DNA from: Dreissena polymorpha
Lineage: Eukaryota > Mollusca > Bivalvia > Myida > Dreissenidae
Direction: 5' to 3'
DNA length: 64,000 bases
Assembly (NCBI RefSeq): GCF_020536995.1
Contig: NC_068363.1
Coordinates: 6,241,598-6,305,597 of the forward strand
Part shown: positions 11,201-21,659 of the stretch, one piece after another
Layout: every line of letters starts with the position of its first letter
Numbering within the stretch: position 1 is the stretch's first letter
Position numbers and translations under genes: made by a program
The notes under the pieces: generated by a model
What the model was told of the DNA's origin: nothing
What the model saw: the letters and a program-made list of their open reading frames with translations, nothing else
The model's database searches: none

Positions 11201-13753
11201 ATGGCTCTCTCATTGAATCAAATGTTGGATAAAATGGGTCTCTCATTGAATAAGTATAGGGTGGAATCGGCCTCTCATTGAATCTAGTGAAGAGTGTTAT
11301 GGGCATTTCATGCAATCAAGTGTAGAGTGGAATGGGCCTCTCATGGACTCAAATGTTGGATGGAATGGGACTCTCATTGAATCAAGTGTAGCTTGAAATG
11401 GGCCTCTTATTGAATCAAGTGTAGTGTGGAATTGGCCTCTCACTGACTCAAGTGAAGGGTGGAATGGGCCTCTCATTTAACCAAGTGTAGGGTGAAATGG
11501 GCGGCTCATTGAATCAAGTGTAGGGTGGAATTGGCCTAACATTGAATCAAGTGTAGAGTGGAATGGGCCTTACATTGAATCAAGTGTTGGATGGAATTGG
11601 CCTCTCATTGAATCAAGTGTAGGGTGGAATTTGCAGCTCATTGAATCAAGTGTAGAGTTGAATGGGCGGCTCATTGAATCAAGCGTATGGTGAAATGGGC
11701 CTCTCATTGAATCAAGTCTGGGATTGAATAGGCTGCTAATTGAATCAAGTGTAGGGTGGAATGGGCCTAACATTGAATCAAGTGTAGGGTGGAATGGGCG
11801 GCTAATTGAATCAAATCGCATCTGCATCTTATGCTCTGGGTACAACCTATTATCACTGTAGCCCTATCAATCCTCAATATTTAACATGTGTATATTTGAA
11901 TGATACTGTTTGTACAAATTTTCCAATATGATGATATGCCAAATTATGTTTTTTAAAACAATCAAAAAGTAGTGTTAAAATAAATTAAGACACGTTGGGT
12001 TAGGGTTAGGCTATAGGGTTGGTGCTATTTTCTGACAAATTATCAATTTCAAGTACTGGTTCTAAACAAGAGAGTGACTCAGTTAGCTTATTGACAGCCT
12101 CACAAGTGCAAGGTTACACAGTAGCAAGTACACCGCACAGAATGCTGTATGTTCTGGTTCTGTCTGCAGGTAAGGCCATGTCTACCTGACTTCCTGCTGT
12201 CTAGCATAAATGTTATGTTCTGTATTGTTCTGTTCTTTATTGTTCTGTTCTGGTTGTGTATGCAGGTGAGGCGATGTCTACCTGATGTCTTGCTGGCAAC
12301 CATGAATGTGCTGCACAGTCAGTACAAGTCTGCAAGGTGAGTTACCAGAATGTGTAGGTCATATCTCAACAAACCTAATTGTGTTGGTTGTAGAGAATTT
12401 AATTTACTGCAACAAATTTCAGCAGAATTATTCCTCTTTTGTATTTGCAACAAGTTGTAAGTATATACATGTATAAAAAAGATTTCTAAATTTTTAATCA
12501 AGTCAGCATTTATTCGTCTGTGTTGTGGTGGAATCAGTGTCTTTGACACATCTTATTAAGGCTCATAATTCCATGGCCCTACCAGGGTTCAACACAGATG
12601 GATCACAAACACAGAAAGAAGTGTAAGTGTTAGAATTCAATGTTTCAGGAACACTGCTCCTCAGAGTCCACTGGTGCGAGGAAAGAACGCAGATGGAGGA
12701 AAGGAATCGGTAAGTAGTCTAGTTGTGTTAATTTCCTCTTGTTCCTTGCATAATTTGAGAAAATTGTGTTTGTCTGACATGATTCTGATTCAACTTCCCC
12801 TGTTTCTTGTCTGACATAAGTCTGATTTATCTTCTCTCATTCCTTTTCTGACATGTTTTTGATTCAGTTTACCTCTCCTTGCCTGATATGTGTCTGATTT
12901 ATCTTCCCAGGTTCTTGTCTTACATGTTTCTGATTCATCTTCCCTCATTCCTTGTCAGACATGTGTCTGATGCAACTTCCCTCTCATTGTCTGACATGTG
13001 TCTGATGCAACTTCCCTCTCATTGTCTGACATGTGTCTGATGCAACTTCCCTCTCATTGTCTGACATGTGTCTGATGCAACTTCCCTCTCATGGTCTGAC
13101 ATGTGTCTGATTCAACTTCCCTCTCTCCTTGTCTGTCATGTGTTGTCCCCTACTGGTTTCACCGGATGGGACTCATGGTTTGCGCTCTGTCTGTCTGTCT
13201 GTCTGTCTGTCAGTCAGTCACACTTTTCTGGATCCTGCGATAACTTTAAAAGTTCTTAATATTTTTTCATGAAACATGGATAGATGGCAATATGGACATT
13301 ATGCACGTCATTTCATTTTGTTCCTACGTTAAAAATTATGGTTGCTGTGGCAACAAATAGACTAGAAATACTGCTGAAAATGGTGGTTTTCTGGATCCTG
13401 CGATAACTTTAAAAGTTCTGAATATTTTTTCATGAAACTTGAAACATGGATAGATGGCAATATGGACATTATGCACGTCATTTCATTTTGTTCATATGTA
13501 AAAAATTCTGGTTGCTATGGAAACAACAACAACACAAAATTCTGACAATGGTGGAATTTCTGACAATGGTGGAGCCGGTAGGGGACTATATTGCTTAGCA
13601 ATAGTCTTGTTCATCTCTCTTCTTTCCTTTCAGTACTTGAGCTACTTGCGCAGCCAGGCCAAGGCACTGATCATGTTTGCAGGCATGTTGCCGTATCGGT
13701 TACCGGGGGATACATACGCCAGACTCGTGCAGGTTGAGGTGCTCATGAACTGA
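8126..13753 (+). CDS. NUP93: Nucleoporin NUP93, 3' part (six exons)
   Basis: NUP93 is a scaffold nucleoporin of the inner ring, where it anchors NUP205/NUP188 and NUP62 at the pore. Exons: 8126-8243, 8805-8926, 9229-9314, 12266-12336, 12649-12709, 13634-13753. Together they follow the remembered human C terminus: [119 protein letters not shown] and stop. About 190 of roughly 820 residues are present. The first three exons need one-base frame corrections; the last three are clean and in phase. The slips cluster beside the N gap, which favours assembly error over a dead copy. Upstream exons are not recognisable left of the gap. Confidence 0.93.
8620..8786. repeat. Palindromic MITE copy beside a NUP93 acceptor
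   Basis: It contains GGCTAATCTGGGGAGA, GTCGTCCCTGACTGGCCTGT and a terminal block like CATCAATTAAGCCTCATTT. It stops about 18 bases before the acceptor AG at 8804. Confidence 0.65.
8805..8926 (+). CDS. NUP93: NUP93 exon b
   Basis: The frame [20 protein letters not shown] to EEALE is open up to GAG|GTAAGA. Using the AG at 8804 keeps the conserved Tyr-Arg but needs a one-base slip. Using the AG at 8814 keeps frame with exon a but drops Tyr-Arg. cDNA would decide which is used. Confidence 0.9.
9229..9314 (+). CDS. NUP93: NUP93 exon c
   Basis: It follows TATTTAAG and reads IIRQLH, then after one extra [21 protein letters not shown] and EE. One surplus G sits at the donor (GAGGAGG|GTAGGG), because the next exon begins in phase 0. 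Both slips are in homopolymers. The 33-bp minisatellite starts at this donor. Confidence 0.88.
9315..11815 (+). repeat. 33-bp minisatellite seeded at a NUP93 splice donor
   Basis: About 75 units of 33 bp fill most of the intron, with a consensus made of GTAGGGTGGAATGGGCCTCT plus CATTGAATCAAGT. The first unit is the first 33 bases of the intron itself: GTAGGGATGGAGCGGGCTTC onward directly follows the exon. Most units therefore carry a GTAGG donor-like hexamer. The unit is exactly 11 codons, which keeps long repetitive frames open on both strands; these are not genes. Confidence 0.95.
11816..12167. other. NUP93 intron remainder, nothing recognised
   Basis: AT-rich single-copy-looking sequence. 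A short GGGTTAGGGTTAGG stretch near 11998 is too short to be a telomeric tract. Confidence 0.4.
12168..12222 (+). repeat. Decayed duplicate of NUP93 exon d with its acceptor
   Basis: CTGCAGGTAAGGCCATGTCT, then ACCTGACTTCCTGCTGTCTA and GCATAAATGTT, parallels the acceptor and first 45 bases of the exon at 12266. The exon reads [11 protein letters not shown] there; the duplicate has in-frame stops and no donor. It looks like a tandem junction duplication about 96 bp upstream of the original. Confidence 0.75.
12266..12336 (+). CDS. NUP93: NUP93 exon d
   Basis: It follows GTGTATGCAG and reads [20 protein letters not shown] then KSA, ending AAG|GTGAGT in phase 2. This matches the helical segment before the last helices of NUP93. 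Confidence 0.93.
12649..12709 (+). CDS. NUP93: NUP93 exon e
   Basis: It reads [20 protein letters not shown] between TGTTTCAG and GTAAGT. This corresponds to the variable Ser/Pro-rich linker of vertebrate NUP93. Confidence 0.85.
12757..13140 (+). repeat. 35-bp minisatellite in NUP93 intron
   Basis: Imperfect units of TGTCTGACATGTGTCTGAT plus CAACTTCCCTCTCAT. The four most similar units lie at 12955-13095. Confidence 0.85.
13145..13611 (-). repeat. Hairpin-capped element, family D
   Basis: It starts GTCCCCTACTGGTTTCACCGG with a short stem, then CTGTCTGTCTGTC and two copies of TTTCTGGATCCTGCGATAAC. It ends ATTGCTTAGCAATAGTCTTGTT, where ATTGC/GCAAT is a stem. A sister copy is at 46748-47162. 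Confidence 0.8.
13634..13753 (+). CDS. NUP93: NUP93 last coding exon
   Basis: It follows CTTTCCTTTCAG and reads [20 protein letters not shown], then [19 protein letters not shown] and TGA. The final MN is identical to the vertebrate terminus as remembered. Confidence 0.96.
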   Translation, partial: YLSYLRSQAKALIMFAGMLPYRLPGDTYARLVQVEVLMN

Positions 13754-14411
13754 AGGGGGGGGTCAAGAGGTATTGCATCACTCTAAGTGTGGGTGGGTGG
13801 GGGAGGGGGGCAGAACTGCAGCGGTAGGGGTGGAGAGCTGATGTTGTGGAGTGAAGGACAATATACCACTATTTGTGTTCTGCAGGATTTGATAACATCC
13901 TCAAAATGCCTGTCAATCAGTCCTTTATAAAAAAAAAAAATTTATGCTAAAGGGATGATATCTTTTGATAGCGCTTAAATCAACAATAAATTGGTAGAAT
14001 GATTGTTATGCTCTTTGTAATCAAATTTTGTGGATGAAATTATTTGATACCATTTATATCCAACAATTACTTTATTTTGTGTGGATTTTGCCACAATATG
14101 ACCAGTCCAATTTAGGGTAATTTTCTGGAACTTGACATGAAAGCACTATGAGCTTGTGGAATTTTCAAAACAGAACTTAATGAATGTCCGCACATGCTTA
14201 TTAGGTATGAAACTTTTCTGCTTTTATTGAATTGTTTGTGTAACGGAAGTCTCTTCTTAACAAAAATCAAGTTATGGTGGGAAAAGTCATCCCAGATTAG
14301 CCTGTTCAGACTGCACACAGGTCCACATAGCGTTATGTTTTGGTTGATATCATGTCAATAGTGTCATGTTATCTACATGCATTATTGTTGTTCATTATTA
14401 CAGAAGTATAA

Positions 14412-14417
14412 AATAAA
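14412..14417 (+). promoter_or_regulatory. Candidate NUP93 poly(A) signal
   Basis: AATAAA about 660 bases past the NUP93 stop, followed by a GT-rich stretch (TGTCAGTGTTTCTTT). Confidence 0.45.
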
Positions 14418-14740
14418 GAGAGAAAGGAATGTCAGTGTTTCTTTAATTATTTATTCCTTTATAGAACAATTGAGAGGAAAATGACTTAGCGTACATTCAA
14501 TTGTTTTATTTGCCATTATATGTACATGATCATAAATACGGAGGAAATTACAAAGTGCTGCTTTTAACAACTTTGAGATCATCTTTAATATTTCTTATTT
14601 ATCATGCAAAATTGTGCAGGTGATTGCTAAACCTAACGTTTTTACATATTCATGGAAATATTTTGATTGACTGTTACATGTGACAACAACCAGCTTTGTG
14701 CCATTTTTCTTCAAACAGTTGAAGATATTCAAATTCGTGA

Positions 14741-14788
14741 GGTCTAACATTCGGTGGCTGACACTCCGGTCAGGACGGCGCCATGCTC
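14741..14788 (-). pseudogene. Remnant of a second SMYD last exon
   Basis: This stretch matches 15899-15946, the end of the SMYD-like gene's last exon, at about three bases in four. On the minus strand it reads EHGAVLTGVSATEC and TAG, against EHTAVQMGVSATGS and TAG in the gene. No further homology continues upstream. It is best read as the tail of a lost tandem paralogue, in the same orientation about 1.2 kb downstream. Confidence 0.65.
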
Positions 14789-14789
14789 A

Positions 14790-15640
14790 AATCAAAGATC
14801 ATTGTTTTTAACGTTTTTTTCTGACTTCTTTTATTTGATTGTAATCCGTTTTCGCGCCAGTTTCCCGCTGTAGTCTCCTATCGTAAAAAATAACAGTGCT
14901 TTCTTGTTGAACACAAATACCCCCGTATTAACTTAGCCGTTGGTGATTGTCTGGTTTCCAACAAAAGTAAGTGCATACAACTACATAGAATTGTGTCTTT
15001 TTATCCACCTTAATGGAGACTAACCAGCGAAAATTGAAACACCGTGAGTACAGGCCAGGCACGAGTCCAGTGTTTAAGGTCATTGGATTTTCAGGAAAGC
15101 ACCACACGTATTTATATACAATAATAGACTCATTTTGTCATCTTGTGCACATGATTCAAACAGAAAAATGATACTCAAGTCACGAATAGCTCTTTTAATA
15201 CCACCATGTCTTGTATAAAATTGCAAATAAATAATTGTGTAATGTACAGATACGTATAATACAAACAGCGGTCCCATTATAGAAAGGCAGTGGCTAGCCG
15301 TACGACCAGCCTATGGCGGGGTTTGCTAAGTATTCGACACCCAAAGCCATGTTATTATATTTTCATTACAAGAGAATTCTTGATAAGTCAACGAGACCTC
15401 GATTTCAAACAACAATAATAACTTGTACATCAAGTATTAATTTTACTGAATTCTTAAAGGTCCTTTCTTTGTATCATCATTTTAGACATGAGTTGTGCAA
15501 TAGACGCACGATATCCCTGATTTCTCGTAAATTGATGAAGCCTACTTACTGGGAATGGCTTTAGCTCATTAATTGTACGTTTAAAACAGACTTCAAAACT
15601 CTTTTTATAAATAGTACATCCTTTATTGAAAATAATAAAT
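14790..15640. other. Intergenic, nothing recognised
   Basis: Spacer between the convergent NUP93 and SMYD genes. No exon or familiar repeat was recognised. Confidence 0.4.
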
Positions 15641-15713
15641 AACACGTATTTTTTTACAATATCATCAACTTTAAAGAACTAATATGTATCAATGAGATGA
15701 GTGACTTGGGTCA

Positions 15714-15719
15714 TTTATT
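15714..15719 (-). promoter_or_regulatory. Candidate poly(A) signal of the SMYD-like gene
   Basis: AATAAA on the minus strand, about 185 bases past the stop codon. Confidence 0.4.
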
Positions 15720-15901
15720 CAAAAATCAGGCTGAACTAAGTTTGAGAATTCGGCGCCAGCAAAACGGACTCGTTTTCATTTTGCGTTCCAGTGATTGAAC
15801 TCGGAAGTGTCGCTATGATATTTTCATTAAATGCATTGGTTACTTGAAAATGCAGATATGCTGTGAACCATGATGGTTGAAAGTGAAGTCCCGGATGTGG
15901 T

Positions 15902-16246
15902 CTAACTTCCGGTGGCTGAGACGCCCATCTGCACGGCGGTGTGCTCCAGGCTGCAAATGTCCCGGTGTCCGCGCGCCCAGGCCTTTTTCTGGCACGCCGT
16001 TGAGCAGTACCACGCCTTCCGGCAGCGGCTGCATCCGGGAAAATTCCGGTCGCCGCTAGCAGCCTTCTTGCACTCGGTGCACGTGCTGCTATCGTCGCCC
16101 TCGAACTGACATCGTCTGCAGTTGCACCAGAAGTTGAAAGACTTGCAGAGCCACGCACGACGCAACTTCCGGGGCATGGCGGTGTCGATGTACGTTGTGA
16201 AGAGCTCGTCTCCCGGTCGGATGTGACGTCGTACGCGCACGTGCAC
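15902..16246 (-). CDS. SMYD-like exon 5
   Basis: Residues 614-727. VHVRVRRHIRPGDELFTTYI completes SET. FWCNCRRC is the post-SET zinc site. CTEC, CSRC, YC, AC, GH and IC form the second MYND finger. Stop is TAG. Confidence 0.93.
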   Translation of the reverse strand: MHVRVRRHIRPGDELFTTYIDTAMPRKLRRAWLCKSFNFWCNCRRCQFEGDDSSTCTECKKAASGDRNFPGCSRCRKAWYCSTACQKKAWARGHRDICSLEHTAVQMGVSATGS

Positions 16247-19200
16247 CTGGAAAAGATTTTAAAAAATGGGTATATTTTATGTTTATAATAACACACTGAT
16301 ACAAGAATCGAATGGCATGGACTAAACTCGCTGTTCGCATTCCGACAAGCACTAGTACGGTATTTGTTGACGGAAATATGGTAAGAAACTGTGTGTATGA
16401 AGCACGATTTCATCTATTAAACAAGGTATGAAATAGAAAAAATGAACTAAGGTGTATTTATAATTAACGTAATAACACGATTTAGTTATGATTAATATCG
16501 GTATTCAGTAAGCTAGAGCATAACTTTATCGTTTGCCAGACATGTCTTGCCGAAAATTTTGTTTTTTCAGTTAACATATTTTTTTGTTTTTCGAAAATTA
16601 ACTGTATCTGAAGGAAAATATTCGTGCAATTTTCAATTACCGCCGGTTTGCCGTTGACAAAGCCGTCCATGACATAGACGTTGTTGTCACACGCGTGGTT
16701 GAGGCAGGCGTGCAGCGGGAACATGCCAGCGAAAGAGACTCCGGCCGACCGATCGTTCTCCTCCAGGAACCGCAGCAAGCGCAGTGCCCGGATGTCCCCG
16801 GTCTTCACCAGGTTGTCCATGAAGGCGGTCTTGGGCGTGACGGAAGCGGCGAACGCCTGCAGATTGCACGTGGCCTGGTAATAGCGCGCCTCAAACTCCG
16901 CCTCACTGATTTTGTAGCTGAGGGTCCCGTCGCACGCCTCGAATATCCGCTGCATCAACTTGAAGATTTCCGGCATCTTCTGTGCCGCCGACATGGAACC
17001 GTAAGAAATAAATCTGCAAGCAAACAAAATGACATTTTTATTTTATTGATGTATTTGTAAAATGTAAGCATGGGCGTTCCTTACATATGTGATTTTGATA
17101 ATGAAATTTAATATTGTCCCTCGTACAAAGTACTGATTGTATCATGGAGAAAACACAAATCACACCGCGATTCGGACACAACATATAAAGATTTGATCCT
17201 TGTTTTGCGAAAAAGGGGCTTTATACATATTTGATCATCGGGGAATGGGGAAATTGATGTTTGATCAAGCGTAACAATAAAACACAAGAAACCGTCGGAG
17301 ACGGGTGATGCTCCCCAAACTTTTTTGTCACAATATTGCACTATATATTCAGAGAAAAGGAAACGTCTTGAGGGGCATAACTTTGGACAAAATAATACGA
17401 TGGATGGTTTAGCATCTTAAAAATGTCAAAGGGCCATAACTCTCTAAATAAATCATCTAACCAGAACCCACATACAACATGCTCATCACCTCAAGGTAGT
17501 TAAGCTTCCCATAAAGCTTCTTTGAATTCCAGTCAGTAGTTGGGGGGGGGACCAGAATTGCACTATATGTACAGTTAATAGAAAATTTCAAAGGGCCATA
17601 ACTCTGTGAAAAATCATCCGACCAGAATCGGCTGATAATATGAACATCTCCTCTTGGTAGTGAAGCTTCCCATAAAGTTTAATTGAATTCCGGTCATTAA
17701 TTGCTGAGAAATAGCCCGGACAAAAATTGTGCACGGACGGACACACGCACGGACAGACGAAGCGGCGACTATATGCTCACCCCAAAAAATTTGGGGGAGC
17801 ATAAAAATCATTTGAACATAAATTACCCCAAAATATAAATATGTAAGCATTTCTTTGCGACAATGGGGCTTAATGCATATATGATAATCGGTGTGACGGG
17901 AAACTGTTAGTTAATCAGGCGTAAAATAATATCAAAACAAAATCCATTAAATATTAATAAAACAACACTTTTTAATCTTTCTGTATATCTACATGATTTA
18001 GTCAATAAACACAAAGTGACTTTTCATCTCGCTTCGTTGTATTTTTTTAAAGAATTACACGCCGAATCGTGAGTGAGATAACTAAGATAGACAATCACAG
18101 TAAAACGTACTTTCGGAAGGGCATCTTTGCCCGCGCCCAGATCTCCGTATCCGGCTCCGTGATGCCCCTCTCCTCCATGAGCCGTTTCGCCTCGGACGCG
18201 ATCATCGCCCAGATCTTGGCCAGCACGATGGGGCTGTACTGACACACCCACAGGTCGCTCCACTTACCCTTCTCGTCCCGCCCCTGGCCCCTGTTCTCTA
18301 TCAACTCGTACAGGTCGCCGGCCGCGGGGTTCACGAAAGGGCACATGACGCGGTGGTATCGGTACCAGGCCTCGTGGCGGCAGTTCTCGCTGCAGTAGCG
18401 CTCCCTCTGACATCCGCTGCACGTGACTCCCCTCACATCCGGCCAGTGCCCGATCGCGAACGTCTGCAAATCTTCCGGAAGTGAGTCAAACGTGGGGCCG
18501 AAAAACTGCTGCACCGTGACCATGGAGTTTCCGCAATGACCGCACGCCGGCTGTTGGATGCAGCTTATCAACTGACCGATGACTACTGGTGTGTCGTCAA
18601 ACGCGTTCTCCTCTGTAAACCAGCAAGCAATACTGAGCTCGTAGAAAGTAGTAAACTCATACAAGTTCTATGACGCATGAATTTACGTGAATGAAAAATG
18701 TGCGGTATATATCATACGGTGAAATCGGCTATGCAACTGTTTATTTTGGGGGTCCCGATTTCGCAATTACCGGTAATACAACATTGGTCACAAGTAAAAG
18801 CTTAAGCATTGATCTCCATACCTGGTTTTAGCGACTCGGTGGCCACTACAGCCCGACCGTAGTCCGTGAATTTCACCTTGACCGGAAATTCGTATGTGAG
18901 GGGTCCGTATATCCGGTCCACGCGCACCTGTTGGAAAAGCATCGCCGCCTCGAGGTCCTTCCTCCGATCCGCTTCCGGCACCATTTCCGTGGCCTTCCGC
19001 AGCCAGAATTCCGACATTACCGGGAGCTTCAATTTCTGTAGGAGCTTTCCTGCAACATATGACTGAATCTATATTTGTATTTAAACATATTTTGAGTTGC
19101 CTAATTGTTACAGTATTAAAACATCGAATATACACATGATTCAATACGTATGCAACGTATATGTTTTCCAAAGTTATTATCGTACTACCGTGCATAAAAA

Positions 19201-20045
19201 ATAAGAATTAGTTGTAACAATTTTTGTGTTGTGTGTGGAGGGAGAGAGGATTGAGTTACTGGTCATGCATGGAGACATGCGCAGGACGGGGTTGTCACAC
19301 AAGCCTTGCCTCCCAGCTTCCATGCTTCCACAAACCGGAACGGCTTTGGAATCATAACGAGGTTCTTCAGCGCATGCGCAGGCTCTTCCAAATCATCAAA
19401 CACCATGGCGCGCATGTGCAGCAGACGATAGTTGCCCGGATCTTTTCCCAGAGCAACGTGACAACACTGGAGCGCCTCCTCGAGTCGCCCGTCACTCCGC
19501 GCATTGTAAGCCATCACGCCGAACGACGCTGCTTCTTTGCGCTTCGACAGCGGCACGTCGGCTGGTTTAACAATGTCCGCTATGTCGATTGTGTACTTCT
19601 TAAGCAAGATCTCTACTTCGTGTTTGTACAGTTCGTCATCTCCTGGGTAAACGTCCTGCGAGCACAGCTCCACCGCCTTGTAGGTCTTCTCCGGTATCCC
19701 CTGCGCTCTCTCGTCGTAGTCACTTACGATCTCGTCCTGGAGTAACCGCAGACTCTCCACTATCTTCTCGTTCTTCGAATCTAGCGTTAGTCCCTCGTTC
19801 AGAAATTTGTAACTCTCTTCGAACCGTTTCAGTTTTAGCGCCGCCCTTCCCGCAGCTATTAGGGCCGGAACGTGTTTGGGTTCGAGCCTCAGCGCGGACT
19901 TGGCGTCCTCTAAGGCCTGTCGATAGAGCCCCTTCTCGGAAAAGAGGGTGGACCTGTCCAAAAAAGGGCCGGGGTCAGTCTTTACAGCGCCTATCACGGC
20001 TGAGAGCGCTACTATCTTCTTGTCGGCGTCTGTGAGGTCACCCAT
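15902..20045 (-). CDS. SMYD-family lysine methyltransferase: TPR + SET + two MYND fingers
   Basis: Five exons give 727 residues: 19310-20045, 18822-19049, 18111-18612, 16641-17013, 15902-16246, all joining in phase. SET/MYND proteins transfer methyl from S-adenosylmethionine to protein lysines. Order: TPR-like helices (about 35-105 and 170-235); SET N part (YGRAVVATESLKP, near 303-318); MYND finger 345-412 inserted in SET, with a 37-residue gap between its first two Cys pairs, as in SMYD5; SET core NHAC 594-597, GDELFTTYI 625-633; post-SET Cys 654, 656, 659; second MYND finger 669-711 at the C terminus. TPRs at the N end recall SMYD4. The start ATG lies five bases after an acceptor-like TTTTCAG, so a non-coding 5' exon is likely. 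I give no symbol because the exact subfamily is unclear. Confidence 0.92.
16641..17013 (-). CDS. SMYD-like exon 4
   Basis: Residues 489-613. It holds the SET-I helices and the NHAC motif (ACLNHACDNNVYV), which lines the methyl-donor pocket in this family. Phase-0 donor GCG|GTAATT. Confidence 0.92.
17277..17808 (+). repeat. Hairpin-capped element in SMYD intron 3
   Basis: It begins AACACAAGAAACCGTCGGAG, where CCGTC/GACGG is a stem. It has two units containing AAAGGGCCATAACTCT, a CGGACGGACACACGCACGG tract, and a terminal stem CCCCAAA/TTTGGGG followed by AGCATAAAAAT. Its interior differs from families A, B and D but its ends are alike. Confidence 0.75.
18111..18612 (-). CDS. SMYD-like exon 3
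   Basis: Residues 322-488. It carries the first MYND finger: CGHC, a 37-residue insert, then CSGCQRERYCSENC, YHRVMC. Helical linker follows (WAMIASEAKRLMEERGIT). Donor AAA|GTACGT. Confidence 0.93.
18822..19049 (-). CDS. SMYD-like exon 2
   Basis: Residues 246-321. It begins GKLLQKLKLPVMSEFWLRKA and ends VKFTDYGRAVVATESLKP, the glycine-containing SET N-terminal strand. The acceptor is TTGCAG. Confidence 0.9.
19304..19310 (-). other. GC-AG intron donor in the SMYD-like gene
   Basis: The only junction that keeps frame and protein sense between exons 1 and 2 is GGGAG|GCAAGG, a GC donor. GT alternatives just downstream give a stop or a wrong phase. Confidence 0.6.
19310..20045 (-). CDS. SMYD-like exon 1
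   Basis: Residues 1-245, starting MGDLTDADKKIVALSAV. It holds tandem helical pairs typical of TPRs (YRQALEDAKSALRLEPKHVP, LKRFEESYKFLNEGLTLDSK, RLEEALQCCHVALGKDPGNY). Confidence 0.93.
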
Positions 20046-21295
20046 TGTGTCTGAAAATTAAAATATACGTGGTAATTAAGATGTATTGCCTCAGATAGGA
20101 AAAGATCCAGAAAAAAGCACGGCGCTGCTCACGGCTTCTTTTTGCCACGCTCCCCCCCCCCCAAAAAAAAAAGCAAAAAACGTTGGATCCAACATGTGTA
20201 TGATATCATACATATGACAGATTTGTTACTTACACAGGTAAGCAAATAGCAAACAATATATAACTCGGATCAATAAATACCAGGATAAGACCAAACAGGT
20301 TTGTTGTTTCTTCTAATCCGACAGACTCAAACTTTTGCGTCGACTCATTCTTTTTCGTGACATTCCAGGTGAAATGTTTGACCAGTTTGATACGTGCGAT
20401 CTATGGACTAAATTCGCTTGAAACCATACTAATTTGATTACGAAAAAAAGTTAAATATATATTGTCGGATATTTCTACATTGCAATATATTTATTTAAGA
20501 GGGAAATAACTTGTTAATAAAAAAAAAAAGTTAAGCCCACCTTTCTATCCTATGTAGGGAGAATTTAGTGGAAACAAACAATGTGTTTCGCCTGAAAAAT
20601 GAGAGTATCCGTACGTATGGACACTTGTAGTGAATTTAGAGAGAAATATCTCCAGAATAATCGCTGGTTGTTGACGCAACTCTTGCTTCTTATTAATGCC
20701 TTGTCCCTTTAGACTTACTCCTTTTTAGCAGTATTCTGTACCTTACTTACATATGTATCTTTTATATTTCCATAACATACCACAAATCCGTTTCTCAATC
20801 CAATACCCGTATCACAAATAAAATTGTAATATCATATAAGTATTAAAATTATAAAAAACAAATAACATGATAACGTACAAGCCTCATAACCTGTATGCAG
20901 CTCACTCTGATATTCCTCCTAGCACACACATAAACACAGACACCTATGTGCCCTACACATTGAGTATACCTAGCATCTCGACTCTGTGAACGTATCAGTT
21001 CCCATGGTAACCACGTGCAGATGCGCGCCCCAGCTGGCAGAGACAAGTGTTTCAAGTTAGACTGTTGCGCCTGACACCACGGGGCGTAGCGTCCGTCGCG
21101 TGATAGGGATCGACCCTGCATGCATGATTATTACGTCATCAAAGATGCCATGACAATACTGCGACTATCATTTAAATGTAGTTGTTCTAGTTTTTGGGAT
21201 ACTTTCTAGTGCTTCCGTCGGCTACTACAATCGTTGCATACGACACGGACTCTAGATGAGAGTCAATATACGCTCCGTGCATACGATGACGAGTT
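20046..21295. other. Upstream of the SMYD-like gene, nothing firm
   Basis: Likely 5' UTR intron and promoter region of the minus-strand gene. It includes short C and A runs near 20150-20172. No exon was recognised. Confidence 0.4.
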
Positions 21296-21298
21296 AGA

Positions 21299-21566
21299 AA
21301 AAGAAGAAAAAGAATAATGAGAAGAAGAAGAAGTTGTTGATTATGATGATGATGATGATAATGATGATGATGATGATGACGACGACAACGATGATAACGA
21401 CGACGACCACTACGACGACGATGATGATGATGATGCTGCTGCTGCTGCTGATGATGATGATGATGACGACGACGATAACGACGATGATACCGATGATAAC
21501 AATGATAACAACGACAACGACGACGACCACTACGACTACGATGATGACGACGAGGACGACGACGAC

Positions 21567-21653
<87 letters not shown>

Positions 21654-21655
21654 TA
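21299..21655. repeat. GAT/GAC triplet microsatellite
   Basis: About 350 bases of interrupted GAT, GAC, GAA and GCT triplets, ending in some 30 perfect GAT units. Long poly-Met, poly-Ile or poly-Asp frames over it are artefacts. Confidence 0.95.
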
Positions 21656-21659
21656 ATAC

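Noticed and set aside
9865-11845. Repetitive open frames with [10 protein letters not shown] or [11 protein letters not shown] units
   Set aside because: They come from the 33-bp minisatellite, a multiple of three, inside a NUP93 intron. Frames open on both strands alike, with no start context or splice sites.
11996-12014. Interstitial telomere repeat (GGGTTAGGGTTAGG)
   Set aside because: Only two units; too short to mean anything.
8126-13753. NUP93 as a processed or dead pseudogene
   Set aside because: Introns with good splice sites are kept, and the last three exons are intact to the stop. The slips are mostly in homopolymers near an assembly gap.
15877-17060. Plus-strand frames opposite the SMYD-like exons, and a 173-codon frame near 19224-19745
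   Set aside because: Shadows of GC-rich exons on the other strand; no family resemblance.
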